From NCBI RefSeq assembly GCF_905163445.1, contig NC_053183.1:18538001-18602000 (forward strand): 64,000 bases of DNA. Reading direction: 5' to 3'. The notes beneath the pieces were generated by a model that was not told where the DNA came from, did not search any database, and saw only the letters and a program-made list of their open reading frames with translations. The translations under genes were made by a program, and so were the position numbers. Below, piece after piece: positions 30,880-42,772 of the stretch. The DNA is from Pararge aegeria (lineage: Eukaryota; Arthropoda; Insecta; Lepidoptera; Nymphalidae). Each line of letters begins with the position of its first letter. Position 1 is the first letter of the stretch.

Positions 30880-31568
30880 ATGTAGTATTTCACGCAAAAA
30901 CTACTTAACCGATCCTCATGAAACTTTGTACACACATTTTTGGAAGTGTTAGTGTTATATTTCTTATATAGGGTACTTTTTATCCCGCCATTAAGCTCGG
31001 TTCCTTTGGAAGAGGGGATGAGTGTTTGAAATGAAATGAAATGAAATTTATTCGCTGAATATGAGCTTACATAGGGTCTTATTATAATAATATAACATTC
31101 CTCCATATTCTACTATTAAACATGCGAAATGTAAAATGCACAACAAGAACAATCATTACACATGTCTGCATAATCTTGTTGAGCAAGCATTGAAAAGTTA
31201 TTTATTAAATTATACAGGTAATATCAATGTTATCATAATAATGTCAAAATAATATCATTTTTAATTCGAAGTCAGATACTCGGATATTGTATAGAGACAT
31301 TTGTTTGACGATTTTACACCATAACTCCGACAATTATAACCGATTTAAATAATTATTTTTGTACTATAGAGGTTATAATATGTGTTTAATTTTGCCCAAA
31401 CTGTCGTTGGAGATAGAGGACAGAACTCCTCAGCGGACAGCAGCAAACCCCTCATTTAAGGCTTAGCGATACTACATACTTTATATTTTTTTAGATCTAC
31501 ATCAAAATTTAATGCCACATCAAAAAACTTAATCAGACGCAGGCAAAGTTGCGGGCAAGAGCTAGTTT
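30880..31568 (-). mobile_element. family C repeat, interrupted by an RTE fragment
   Basis: It corresponds, in reverse complement, to 55274-55640: AAAACTACTTAACCGATCCT, AAGCTCGGTTCCTTTGG, ATAACTCCGACAATTATAAC, GAGGACAGAACTCCTCAGC, GCAAAGTTGCGGGCAAGAGC. The match is broken by 273 bp of foreign sequence at 31029-31301. Confidence 0.75.
31029..31301 (-). mobile_element. RTE-like 3' fragment nested in family C, TSD
   Basis: Starts AATGAAATGAAATGAAATTT and follows 19815-20080 closely: ATTCGCTGAATATGAGC, ATAATCTTGTTGAGCAAGCA, GTCAGATACTCGGATATTGT. TGTTTG flanks it at 31023-31028 and 31302-31307. Untranslated region only. Confidence 0.8.
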
Positions 31569-32206
31569 TAATATATATCTATAGAAGATTACGATGATAG
31601 ATGTATCTTGGTTATAAAAAAAGTGTGTGTGTGTAACCTTTACGTGCTATTTAAGAAAAAGTTTTATTATTATTTATTGATGAAAGAGATAAAAAGTTCC
31701 TGGGACGCCCCCATTTCATTTAATATTCACTAAGTATTTCATTTTATATTCTATTTGAAATTCATTAATATCACTTTCACATTTTATAAATATTCTCATT
31801 TGTTAAATAGAATAATTGAGAGTAGAAAATTGTGTCAATGAAACTGTTTTAAAACTGCTACTTTTAAAACACTTTGCTATTCACAATTGACCCGTTTGAA
31901 AATATTGGAAATAGATAATCCTAATTGATTATGATATTTGCCACTAGCTGGCTTATAAGTCAAGAAGCGTGGAGTACATGAAATATACTTACGACCAATC
32001 CAAATTATTGTTTTTAAATAGCGGAAACTACACAGACGTCTGACGTACAAAACTACAAAAAAAAACTGTGGTCACCACACGGCTTTTTAGTACGTAAGAC
32101 TTCATAAACGTAATTCCAGAAGTTAAATAATTTCATTTTTAAAGCAATTAGATACTGAAGCTAAAATAAGATTACAATACTCCATATTACGTAAGTCCAT
32201 TGAAGT

Positions 32207-32270
32207 ACATGTAGTTAAAGAACCCATTAGGTATCTACGTACATACCTAATGGGTTCTTTAACTACATGT
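32207..32270. repeat. perfect 28-bp palindrome, copy 1
   Basis: Arms 32207-32234 and 32243-32270 are exact reverse complements around CTACGTAC. The arm contains AGTTAAAGAACCCATTAGG. Confidence 0.9.
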
Positions 32271-33159
32271 TTGAACAACTAACCAACGCAACAGCTCGTG
32301 ATAAGCCAACCAAATATCTATGAGGAGAAATCATTTATCAATGTTTCTAGGAGGCACAGTTTGTCTGTTAAAGCCTTTTTTTACTTACTTTAATTCTTTG
32401 ATACATTTAGATTCACAAGCGTCCTTATATTTAATTTCCCGCCAAACTAGACTGCCAGCTTGTCGGTGACTTTGCGCTCTTATCTTAGAAACTATACCTA
32501 ATGTACCTCATTACCCTATCACGGTTATTCAAACAATATTAAGCAAGAAAAAAAAATACTAATTATAAATTCCATCAGGTTTATCTTGGTATGGTCCTAA
32601 CCTCTAAGCGAAGGAACTTTAAAAAAACAATAATGTTGTTGTATCGTCCACGTTACGTTGCGTTCACCAATAAAGGCGTGTATAGTTTTAATTCGCCGCA
32701 CGTCCGCGTCGAAATGAAGAGCTGGCACAAATATTGTGAGATAAAGCTGACTCATACACGCTTATGAGCGAATAGATTTCAAGATTGCGGTGAGTGCATT
32801 TCTATTTACAGGGCTCTTAAGACGGTGATAAATACGGACTTTATCCAAAAGCTCTGCCAAAACTAAAGGACTTTGAAGTGGAACGTCTTATCGCACTGTT
32901 TGGAGTTTCAAGGTGCAGACTAAGTTGACAAAAAGTGAAACGAGCAAGCATTATTTCATAAATTAAAGTTTCGTGATTTCTGGAAACTTTTGATCGTACT
33001 TTCCAGAGTTTCTTACGTGACATTTTAATATCCTTTTATATAAAGGCTTTTCAAGTCTATCGTTCTACATAAGTACTTACATTAGCATTGAGACAGTTAG
33101 ACATTACTTTTTATGATTTCATACTCTTGGATTGCAAGCTGTTCTCTATTACTTCTCTA

Positions 33160-33420
33160 TTTTGACAACCGTTTGGCGCAGTGGGCAGCGACCCTGCTTT
33201 CTGAGTCCAAGGCCGTAGGTTCGATTTCCCCAACTAGATAATGTTTGTGTGATGAATATGAATTATTTTCAGTGTCTGGGTTTTTATATGTATATTCTAA
33301 GTATTTATGTATATTATTCATAAAAATATTTATCAGTCGTCTTAGAACCCATAACACAAGCTACGCTTACTTTGGGGCTAGATGGATGTGTGTGTATTGT
33401 CGTAGTATATTTATTTATTT
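33160..33420 (+). mobile_element. SINE S1, possibly chimeric
   Basis: The head is as in copy 2 (TTGGCGCAGTGGGCAGCGAC), but the middle (33269-33340, GTCTGGGTTTTTATATG, ATTCTAAG) is identical over 72 bp to the inverted S1 at 38992-39063 and differs from the plus S1 at 38455. Family A sequence with an S1 remnant (-) follows at 33421-33555. Confidence 0.7.
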
Positions 33421-34861
33421 ATAATAGGACTTTTCCAAAAACTTACGTTTAATACAAACTTTGAACTTTTTAAGAGACATCTCCAAGATTTCTGAACCTA
33501 CGGCCCTGGGCTCAGAAAACAGGGTTGCTGCAAACTTCGCCAATCGGCTATCAAATAATATATAATATAATTATATTAAAAATAATATAATTATAGTATA
33601 AAGGACTACGTAATCAATAAAACAGCTTCGGTGTGAATGCTTCAGCCGCGGCAGAACGCGGGGTACAACCGGAGTATGAAGTGGATCTGGCTTAAACTGC
33701 GCTACTACGGGTGCGGGCTGCATGCAAGGAGCGTTCCATCCATTTGAGGCCTTCCTTTGGGGAGCATGATGAGTAGGTGCTCATTTTTAAAGGAGGAGGT
33801 CATCATAACATATGTCTTTTTATTATATATAGATACAGACGTAACTCCCGTAATTTGTAGACCGATTTGCAAAATTGTCATTTTTGTTTGAAAAATTGTC
33901 GTACAAAAAAGAACCGACTTTGTTACGACTAAGCAAGCAAAAGCGATAAAGCAAGAAATAAATATTTTTTACAACATATTTAAGTCCGTGCCAAGAAAAA
34001 TGTGCCTATCTCTGAGGTACAACGTACGAAACCAAAAAATAACTACCAAAATCGGTACATGGACAAAAAAAAAACAAAAAAACACACATAATCCAGGTTG
34101 CTCTTCTAATAATTTTAAATGACAATTTATTGATGAAAGAGATAAAAAGTTCCTGGGACGCCCCCATTTCATTTAATATTCACTAAGTATTTCATTTTAT
34201 ATTCTATTTGAAATTCATTAATATCACTTTCACATTTTATAAATATTCTCATTTGTTAAATAGAATAATTGAGAGTAGAAAATTGTGTCAATAAAACTGT
34301 TTTAAAACTGCTACTTTTAAAACACTTTGCTATTCACAATTGACCCGTTTGAAAATATTGGAAATAGATAATCCTAATTGATTATGATATTTGCCACTAG
34401 CTGGCTTATAAGTCAAGAAGCGTGGAGTACATGAAATATACTTACGACCAATCCAAAAGATTGTTTTCAAATAGCGGAAACTACACAGACGTCTGACGTA
34501 AGCGTTACTTCCGTCAGAAAAAAACATGAGTTACTCCCTAGTCGTGCATTAAGGAGTTTTACTTCAAAAATAATTTTCAGATTCTTACTATTTTATTTTA
34601 CAGCAAAATATTATATTTTCCCTCGTAAGTACGGTATAATAATTATTACAAGTATGTCAGAATGATGGCATAGGCATCCCCTTTTATAATTGAGTACCCT
34701 ACTCGCGGAAGACTCACTAGCTACGGCCAGCACAGGGTAGAACCTCTTCAATACCAATAAAATGCTGGGTTCAAGTGCAGGCTGGCGATATAAGGGCATT
34801 TACAGTACACGAGTACGAATGTCGCGTACACAAAGACATGTGGCACGACAAACCAAACCGC

Positions 34862-35290
34862 ACATTTCAAAATTCAAATTGAAATTCAAATTCAATTATT
34901 TCAATTAGGCCTACTTTATAAGAACTTTTGAAACGTCAAGTATGTATATTTGTAGTGACTCTACCACCGGTTCGGAAAGCAGATTCTACCGAGAAGAGCC
35001 GGCAAGAAACTCAGTAGTTGCTCTTCTCCAATATCAACATTTACAATCATTTTTCTATCTTGCGGGAGATTATAGCGAGGCTGGCTGCTTCCGATCTACC
35101 TTATCATTGAGGAATTCATCAAATGTATAGTAACCTCGCTGTACTAGATGCGTTTTTACACTTTTTTTAAATCTACGCATTGGTAGGTCAAGAATTTCCT
35201 TAGAAATCATGTTGTAAAAGCGTATACTCAACCCCACGAAGGAGTTCTGCACCTTTCGCAGACGATATGCATATACGATATTCGTATTGC
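34862..35290 (-). pseudogene. LINE B, C-terminal remnant
   Basis: The tail is read as ATTCAAATTGAAATTCAAAT, then AATTAGGCCTACTTTATAAG, ACCGGTTCGGAAAGCAGATT. The minus frame 35252-35070 reads QNSFVGLSIRFYNMISKEIL and YYTFDEFLNDKVDRKQP, homologous to the frame at 23889. 5'-truncated. Confidence 0.8.
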
Positions 35291-35329
35291 TATAAACTAT
35301 ACTAATTTTTATTTTATGCTCATCAGTTC

Positions 35330-35585
35330 AACCGATTGAAGTCGGGATATAGGTCTTTTTATTGAGTTTTTAAATCTACGATCCTGGGCAGTTTGATTCC
35401 AGCGGCCGTAGCGAGGTTGCCATGCCAGCACCATGGGACCCCATTTTCTATTAAATTTCCGAGCTATATGTCCCGCCCATTGCTGTACTTCAGCTTCGCG
35501 ACTCCTTGAGCTACGTCGGTAACTCTAGTACTAGAAGGTCAACGGATCTCGTCATTTCTGATTTTATGTAGTGTGCCCGCTGAGT
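35330..35585 (-). pseudogene. RTE-like ORF remnant
   Basis: The minus strand of 35495-35395 translates EVQQWAGHIARKFNRKWGPM and VLAWQPRYGRW, and farther upstream LHKIRNDEIR, the C-terminal part of RTE ORF2. It is interrupted, has no 3' tail, and sits directly behind the LINE B remnant. Confidence 0.7.
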
Positions 35586-37020
35586 GAATAAATAATGAAT
35601 AGTTAAAAATACTGAACTTTTTTTTAATTTAAAGGAGTGATCTGCCCTCCATTTTCGGAGATCTTCCACATAAATATTGCACTTTATTTACTTATTAACT
35701 CATCACACATAATATACATCTAGGTCTTAATTTAATGGAGTAAGCATAAACTTAAAAGAATTTTTCAAAAGAACCTCGATGATATGTTCAAATTAGTCAT
35801 CTTGAAATTGTTTAATTGAATTAAAGAATACACGATTTATTCGATTAATTTGACACACGATAGTACATACTATAAAATTTTATGCTTTTTCGCTAGATAC
35901 AGCGAAGTAAAATGCACAGAGGCAATCGTTTGTACGATTATATCTACAAACATATAATATAAACAAAAATCTTTTCACAGAAAATGTTGTCTCTATATTT
36001 AAATGAAAAAAAAACTTACTCGATATTGTGAGTACTTGTTTTTTGATGCAAGCTAGTGAAACATGGACCTGAGGAAGAGAATTTTATTCTATAATTACAT
36101 TTCTATAATTGTTAAAATAGAGACGTATAAAGCACGTGTTTTTATTTATTTAAACTACGACTAATTAGATAGTAGTTAAATATTTAAAGTTTGATCGGAT
36201 ATTAGTTACATATTTATAGGCATTTAAATGTTTGTAGACAGCTCATGGCAAGACAAAATGTTCTGTGACAAAAAGTCTCCTGTACATTTTCTGTTTAAAG
36301 ACAAACAACAGTTGGTCTGTGCTTATTTAAATTGTATGCGGAACGATGGTAGGCTTGAATATGATTCTCCAGGGCGCCGTGAATGCTTATTCAAATGAAT
36401 GCTTATGATCCCATGTAGGTACATGTATGCTTACGTTTAGTTATTCAATGGGGCGATGCATAAACGTGGTTGTAAAACGTGTGTTAACACATTACACAGT
36501 TAAGATTTTATATAGATAAAAAAAATACCAAAAATACTTTTGATTTACCTTTCTACTTTTTATGTGTCTTTATTTTTAACTATATATTTTTCTTGCTTCC
36601 TGTTCTTAATTATTATGTAACCATTATATTTTCCCACCACTTATTGCCTTACTGCTCTGCTCAATGCTTCTAAAAATTTCTACTGTTGTAAATAAACTGT
36701 AGGTACTTTTTCGGCAATGTTTAGTCTTCGTATTATATGGATTAAGTTACTTAAATGTAATGACAGTTTCAGTAAAAAAAAAACTGTTTTAGAAAATCAC
36801 GGCCGCAATTTCAAATAAAACTTTTAACAAAGTTTCTAAAGCAACTCGGTACTAAACTTGATTATTTATTATGTTTTCATAAATATCCTATCATTCTTCT
36901 GCTGGAACCAATAACTCTTCCCATAATCACCACGCTGGACAGACGCGTGGGTAATCTTAGTATATGGTAGCAGTAGCAGAGAAGACGCCGTTATATTCAC
37001 ATAGTCGCCTCGTAGGAGGG
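35586..37020. other. anonymous 1.4-kb stretch
   Basis: AT-rich, unique to copy 2 of the tandem duplication. No gene or repeat recognised. Confidence 0.5.
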
Positions 37021-37345
37021 GTGTTGACCTCCCTAGCGCAACGGTGAGCGCTGTGAATTTAAGTAGGAGGTCCGAGGTTCAATTTCCGGCAGGGGCAATC
37101 TGGGAATTTATAATTTCTGAATTTTCTCTAGTATGGCGGGAGGCTTTGGCCGTGGCTAGTTGGGCCCTACCGACAAAGACTTGCTGCTAAGCGATTTAGT
37201 TTTTCGGTGCTATGTCGTGTAGAAACCGATTAGGGATATGAATACCATACTCCTTAACATGCAGGCCCGCTACCATTTTAAACTGCATCATCACTTACCA
37301 CCAGGTGAGATTACAGTTAAGGGCAATCGCAGTCTACTTGTAGTG
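37021..37345 (+). mobile_element. SINE S2, uninterrupted short form
   Basis: CTAGCGCAACGGTGAGCGC (box A region), GAGGTTCAATTTCC (box B), GTGTAGAAACCGATTAGG, ATACCATACTCCTTAACATG, GCCCGCTACCATTTTAAACT, AGTTAAGGGCAATCGCAGTC. This is the best short-form S2 and the guide for the split copy at 573. Confidence 0.8.
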
Positions 37346-37495
37346 AAAAAAAAACTGTGGTCACCACACGGCTTTTTAGTACGTAAGACTTCATAAACGT
37401 AATTCCAGAAGTTAAATAATTTCATTTTTAAAGCAATTAGATACTGAAGCTAAAATAAGATTACAATACTCCATATTACGTAAGTCCATTGAAGT

Positions 37496-37559
37496 ACATG
37501 TAGTTAAAGAACCCATTAGGTATCTACGTACATACCTAATGGGTTCTTTAACTACATGT
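37496..37559. repeat. perfect 28-bp palindrome, copy 2
   Basis: Identical to 32207-32270; both arms are preserved in both copies of the duplication. Confidence 0.9.
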
Positions 37560-38454
37560 TTGAACAACTAACCAACGCAACAGCTCGTGATAAGCCAACC
37601 AAATATCTATGAGGAGAAATCATTTATCAATGTTTCTAGGAGGCACAGTTTGTCTGTTAAAGCCTTTTTTTACTTACTTTAATTCTTTGATACATTTAGA
37701 TTCACAAGCGTCCTTATATTTAATTTCCCGCCAAACTAGACTGCCAGCTTGTCGGTGACTTTGCGCTCTTATCTTAGAAACTATACCTAATGTACCTCAT
37801 TACCCTATCACGGTTATTCAAACAATATTAAGCAAGAAAAAAAAATACTAATTATAAATTCCATCAGGTTTATCTTGGTATGGTCCTAACCTCTAAGCGA
37901 AGGAACTTTAAAAAAACAATAATGATGTTGTATCGTCCACGTTACGTTGCGTTCACCAATAAAGGCGTGTATAGTTTTAATTCGCCGCACGTCCGAGACG
38001 AAATGAAGAGCTGGCACAAATATTGTGGGATAAAGCTGACTCATACACGCTTATGAGCGAATAGATTTCAAGATTGCGGTGAGTGCATTTCTATTTACAG
38101 GGCTCTTAAGACGGTGATAAATACGGACTTTATCCAAAAGCTCTGCCAAAACTAAAGGACTTTGAAGTGGAACGTCTCATCGCACTGTTTGGAGTTTCAA
38201 GGTGCAGACTAAGTTGACAAAAAGTGAAACGAGCAAGCATTATTTCATAAATTAAAGTTTCGTGATTTCTGGAAACTTTTGATCGTACTTTCCAGAGTTT
38301 CTGACGTGACATTTTAATATCCTTTTATATAATGGCTTTTCAAGTCTATCGTTCTACATACGTACTTACATTAGCATTGAGACAGTTAGACATTACTTTT
38401 TATGATTTCATACTCTTGGATTGCAAGCTGTTCTCTAGTACTTCTCTATTTTGA

Positions 38455-39170
38455 CAACTGATTGGCGCAGTGGGCAGCGACCGTGTTTTCTGAGTCCAAG
38501 GCCGTAGGTTCGATTCCCCCAACTGGAGAATGTTTGTGTGATGAATATGAATATTTTTCAGTGTCTGGGTATTTATCTGTATATTATAAGTATTTATGTG
38601 TATTATAGCTGATTAATATATGACGGCCGATTGGCGCAGTGGGCAGCGACCCTGCTTTCTGAGTCCAAGGCCGTGGGTTCGATTCCCACAACTGGACAAT
38701 ATTTGTGGGATGAACATGAATGTTTTTCAGTGTCTGGGTGTTTATCTATATATTATAAGTATATTATTCATAACAATTATTCGTCAGTTATCTTAGTACC
38801 CATAACACAAGCTACGCTTACTTTGGGGCTAGATGGCTGTGTGTGTATTGTCGTAGTATATTTAATTATTTATTTATAATAGGACTTTTCCAAAAACTTA
38901 CGTTTAATACAAACTTTGAACTTTTTAAGAGACATCTCCAAGATTTCAATGGGTAGTTTATTGTAGAATTGTATGCGATTTCCTTTATACGACTGATAAA
39001 TATTTTTATGAATAATATACATAAATACTTAGAATATACATATAAAAACCCAGACACTGATAAACATTCATGCTCATTACACATTTTCCAGTTGTTGGAA
39101 TCGAACCTACGGCCCTAAGCTCAGAAAACAGGGTTGCTGCAAACTTCGCCAATCGGCTGTCAAATAATAT
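38455..39170. mobile_element. cluster: two S1 (+), LINE A piece (-), S1 (-)
   Basis: 38455-38605 is S1 cut after GTATTATAG; 38622-38875 is a complete S1 (GACGGCCGATTGGCGCAG to GTCGTAGTATATTTAATT); 38876-38985 is a family A ORF2 3' remnant (AATAGGACTTTTCC, GAGACATCTCCAAG) on the minus strand; 38985-39170 is S1 on the minus strand, without its tail end. The SINE at 38985 seems inserted into LINE A. Confidence 0.75.
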
Positions 39171-39291
39171 ATAATATAATTATATTAAAAATAATATAAT
39201 TATAGTATAAAGGACTACGTAATCGATAAAAAAGCTTCGGTGTGAATGATTGCTCTAACCAGGTTGCTCTTCTCATAATTTTAAATGACAA

Positions 39292-39515
39292 TGTGAGATG
39301 GTGATAACAAAAAAAAACACGGCTAAGTTTGTTGTGGGCTTCTTCTTAGACCAGGACGCGTTTGGAACCCTCGTAGCTTTAGTTTTAAGTTTACCAATAT
39401 GGTTATCGCCATCATCTCACTACCGTGTAACACTCATGTAATGTACGCATCAAAAGTGCCACCTATGGGCTTACTTGAATAAAGATATTTTTGACTTTGA
39501 CTTTGACTTTGATAT
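39292..39515 (+). mobile_element. LINE A 3' end
   Basis: GTGAGATGGTGATAAC, an A-run, CGGCTAAGTTTGTTGTGGGC, TTCTTCTTAGACCAGGACGC, CTTACTTGAATAAAGATATT and tail (TTTGACT)n. It begins exactly where copy 2 of the tandem duplication ends. Confidence 0.8.
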
Positions 39516-40211
39516 TCATATCTTTATCTTATCAGCGTTAGTAGTATTTCTATACTTGCATACTGCAACTCATGTACATCGCGTACGTTTTATTTATATT
39601 CGTTTGGTTTTATTTTAGTTTTAAGGCAGTATACAGTTTAGGCAGAGCAGTTTTATTTCAAACGCTGCACTGTTAATTACAACTAGGTTCCTATATCAGT
39701 TGTAGTTACAGAAATAATGAATTATTCACTAGACAAAGTGGGGTCAGTGCCGTGAGGGTCAAGAGAGAGTGTCTGTTGAAAGCCAAAGCGCTCTGTTTAT
39801 AAGAAGCAAGATCCTAATGGACCCGTTTCTTTTGTCTTTTCTGTAATATAAACAAAAAGACTTTTATGTAAGCTAGACACAATAATTTTGTACTAACGGT
39901 TGGTCGCGATTTCGTACGCATACAATTTGCAATACGTTGAATATTCCCATACATATCTCATTTTGGGGTAAGATTTTAGTGATACTATTTTGTAGCTGAA
40001 CAACACTTTAAAAAAGGAACATATCTATAACATAAATTCCCATATAGTCTTCCAAGTTTTCACCCTCATTCTGATTCGTTTTCCCATATAAAGATACTTT
40101 TTCACATGCATTTTAGAAAAAACTATGCTGTTTTGTAAAAAACTGGATTTTGTCATTAGAAACGTACACTTCCACTCAATATTTGTATACCTAGAATAAT
40201 AATATTTGATT
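39516..40211. other. anonymous stretch
   Basis: Nothing recognised. Confidence 0.5.
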
Positions 40212-40425
40212 ACTAGCTGCGGCCCTTGACTTTGTCCGGTCTTATTTGGATATTTAAATATATTTTGGGTTGCCAAATAAAAAATTTGTGTGTAAGGTGA
40301 AGGGTGAAAACTTTTATCACTTAAGGGTATGAAAAATAGATAGTAGCCAATTCTCAGACCTACTGGATTTGCATATAAAAATCAGTAAAACATTGTGACA
40401 CGAGTTTTTTATAAGATATAATTCT
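40212..40425 (+). mobile_element. family C-like fragment
   Basis: ACTAGCTGCGGCCCTTGACT then TTGTCCGG is a diverged family C start; GGTATGAAAAATAGATAGTA and TAGCCAATTCTCAGACCTAC follow. Borders vague. Confidence 0.45.
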
Positions 40426-41175
40426 ATATTACACACCAAATATACGCAAAATACAAAAACAACTTACAAATCAATTAGGGTGTAATGGCAGCCTATTTAC
40501 GGAAAGTGATCACTTCCAGATTTGTTATGAGTTTCTTAAATTTACGACCATACATCAATATTTACAAAATTCTCGTAGGTATATTTACTAACCAGCATCG
40601 AGCATTACCTATTTTCTGAAAAGAAAGTGTTTAAAGAATATATAGAGAAACCTTCGGAGTAATCAGTTAAAGGTCCAGACATTGATAGCTTTGACACAAA
40701 TGTCGCGGTAATTCACAGTGAAATCGACGCAACTGCCACAGAATCTCTAGATTATCGAACGAGGGTTCGAACTAAGCTGAAAAACTAAAACAGTTTCGTT
40801 GGCATGTTTTTCACGTCGGAAGTTCCCGCACCCACTTCACCTGTCCAATATATTAAAAAGTAGCTCTGCAAAACAATCCAAAGCTCCCGCGTAGCACAGG
40901 TAAGGAATTTCAATAAAAGTCTACAAGTTTTAGCTCTCGTTAAATGCCCCGGTGGCTTGGAGCGTTTGTAGTTATTGACTATAGAGAATACTAGCTTTTT
41001 GAAAAAGAATAAGAAGAAGGAATAAAGTTGTTCCTGTGAGTACCTGGTGTATTCTACGTATGTAGCAATTTCTTTTGTAGCAAGCTTAACTTAAGCTCAT
41101 TTATTTCAGCTCTTATATTTTAATAAGAAACAGATGTAACTTATTTTTGGCATTTAAGGCTTGGAACGTTAACAA
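40426..41175. other. anonymous stretch
   Basis: Nothing recognised. Confidence 0.5.
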
Positions 41176-41415
41176 CTATAAAATAACCAACTTAAAACTA
41201 AAGGTACGAGGGTTCCAAACGCGCCCTGGTCTAAGAAGAGCCCACAACAAACTTAGCCGGGTATTTTTTTTTTGTTATCACCATCTAACAGAATAATATA
41301 CAATTGCCCTTGAATGAATTTGCAATTTTTTGTAGCCTAGTAAACTGCACGAGTTTATTTTTGCTTCTAATATTAATATTGTTACAGTCCATTTTCTTTT
41401 TAAATTTTGTTATAT
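41176..41415 (-). mobile_element. LINE A internal fragment
   Basis: AACTTAAAACTAAAGGTACG, CCTGGTCTAAGAAGAGCCC and TTTGCAATTTTTTGTAGCC follow the order at 3512-4000, with an internal gap of about 180 bp after ATCACCATCT. It lacks the 3' tail. Confidence 0.7.
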
Positions 41416-41424
41416 TTTATGAAT

Positions 41425-41553
41425 AATATAATATACAGACTCACTGAAAAACATTCATGTTCACAGAAACATTTTCAGATGTGGGATTCGAACCCACAGT
41501 CTTCGCTCAGAATGCAGGGTCGCTGTCCACGGCGCCAATCAGCCGCCAATATT
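41425..41553 (-). mobile_element. SINE S1, 3' part missing
   Basis: Contains GTGGGATTCGAACCCACAG (box B on the minus strand) and GCGCCAATCAGCCGCCA (head). Confidence 0.7.
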
Positions 41554-42701
41554 GTATGTTATTTTTAATCATGAATCCTCCGGGTTAGTATAAAATGTGA
41601 TGCGTTCTAGTGATAGGCATTATATTATATAAGTATTATAAACAATATTCACATTTACGGAATGAAATTTAAAATAAAAAAAATTTTTTTTTTCACAATC
41701 TATGAAATGGCAGGTCTAAAATTACTTACTGGGACGATCACGAAAGTATTTTTGAGTATACGCTTTTATAACTTGAGTTCTAAAGGGGTATACTCTCAAC
41801 ACCGCAAAGAATTTTAGTAGTTCTTGCGGATGTTACTGTTAAACCAGTTACCATATACATTTTTGATACTTCTACCCTATTCCAGGTTTAGCGCATTCCA
41901 CGTTTTTGTACACGTATGCTCGAAATAAAATTATTTTCGTAACACAAATTTAGAATTTTTATTTCGTCTCCTTTGAGAAATTTGCGTAATATTTTCACAA
42001 CTATCTCCCGTACGTTATTACATACTCAGATACTCCCGTTTTATTTGTCATAAAGAAAGTTTTTTATGAGCGTCTAGGGAATTGCTAAAACTTTAAAATT
42101 AAATCACTAAAACACTAATATTATAATATCATGGCTTTTAAATAAAGTTTGTTAATAAAAAATAACATCCAGCGGTTTAATTAACTTCTTTGGTTAATCT
42201 GGCTATTATTTTACATTTATTTTATAATTAATAATATTAGTTTATTAATTTGGGTAGCATTTTTGTAAATATAATTAAGATTTTAATTAGTCGCAGTATA
42301 ATCAAGATTTTATTAGACGGACTGAGAATATTCATAACATGTTTTGTTGGTGGGTATTTTGGTATAAATACTACAAATTGGGAATGGATGATTTATAATG
42401 GAAACGTTATACTTAATGAAATATTGTTGTGGCGGAATACTGGTCGAATATACTGGTGATGGAGTTGTGATAAGTTGTTTTTGGTACTATGGTAGTACCT
42501 GATGTTGTATCAGATAAGTATATATTTGATTTCCTTTGGGTTATTAAGGTATCAAGCATTATTCTATACAGACAGTATATGTAGCAGAGATTGGAAAAGT
42601 CCTGGTGTAAAAAGTGATAATAGAAGTTGTTTGACCTATCTTGTAACATATGGCAATGTTGTTATTGTGTTTATAAGTCTTGTTTTAATTGATTGAATAA
42701 A
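41554..42701. other. anonymous 1.1-kb stretch
   Basis: AT-rich. Several 60-80 codon frames at 42250-42700 overlap on both strands and show no domain. Confidence 0.5.
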
Positions 42702-42772
42702 AGAGCAACGGTAGAGTTTCTTGCCAGTGGTCTTCTCTGCCGAAGACAGCATTCCGAACTGAAGTCATTTCA
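42702..42772 (+). mobile_element. LINE B fragment, short
   Basis: AAAAGAGCAACGGTAGAGTT, TCTTGCCAGTGGTCTTCTCT and ATTCCGAACTGAAGT match the B 3' UTR with changes. Confidence 0.5.

Larger units (their letters stand above)
31672..34124 (+). repeat. tandem segmental duplication, copy 1
   Basis: Unit from ATTTATTGATGAAAGAG to TTTTAAATGAC. 31672-32047 matches 34125-34500, and 32057-33171 matches 37346-38460, both without gaps and at about 99% by eye; the rest matches in pieces up to 33638 (39249) and 34089-34124 (39256-39291). 33639-34088 is absent from copy 2. There is no gene. Small frames at 32841-33023 occur in both copies but have no domain. Confidence 0.85.
34125..39291 (+). repeat. tandem segmental duplication, copy 2
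   Basis: Same unit as 31672-34124, but 34501-37345 (2.8 kb) is extra relative to copy 1, and the S1 cluster at 38455-39170 is richer. The junction with copy 1 is between AAATGAC and ATTTATTGATG. Confidence 0.85.
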
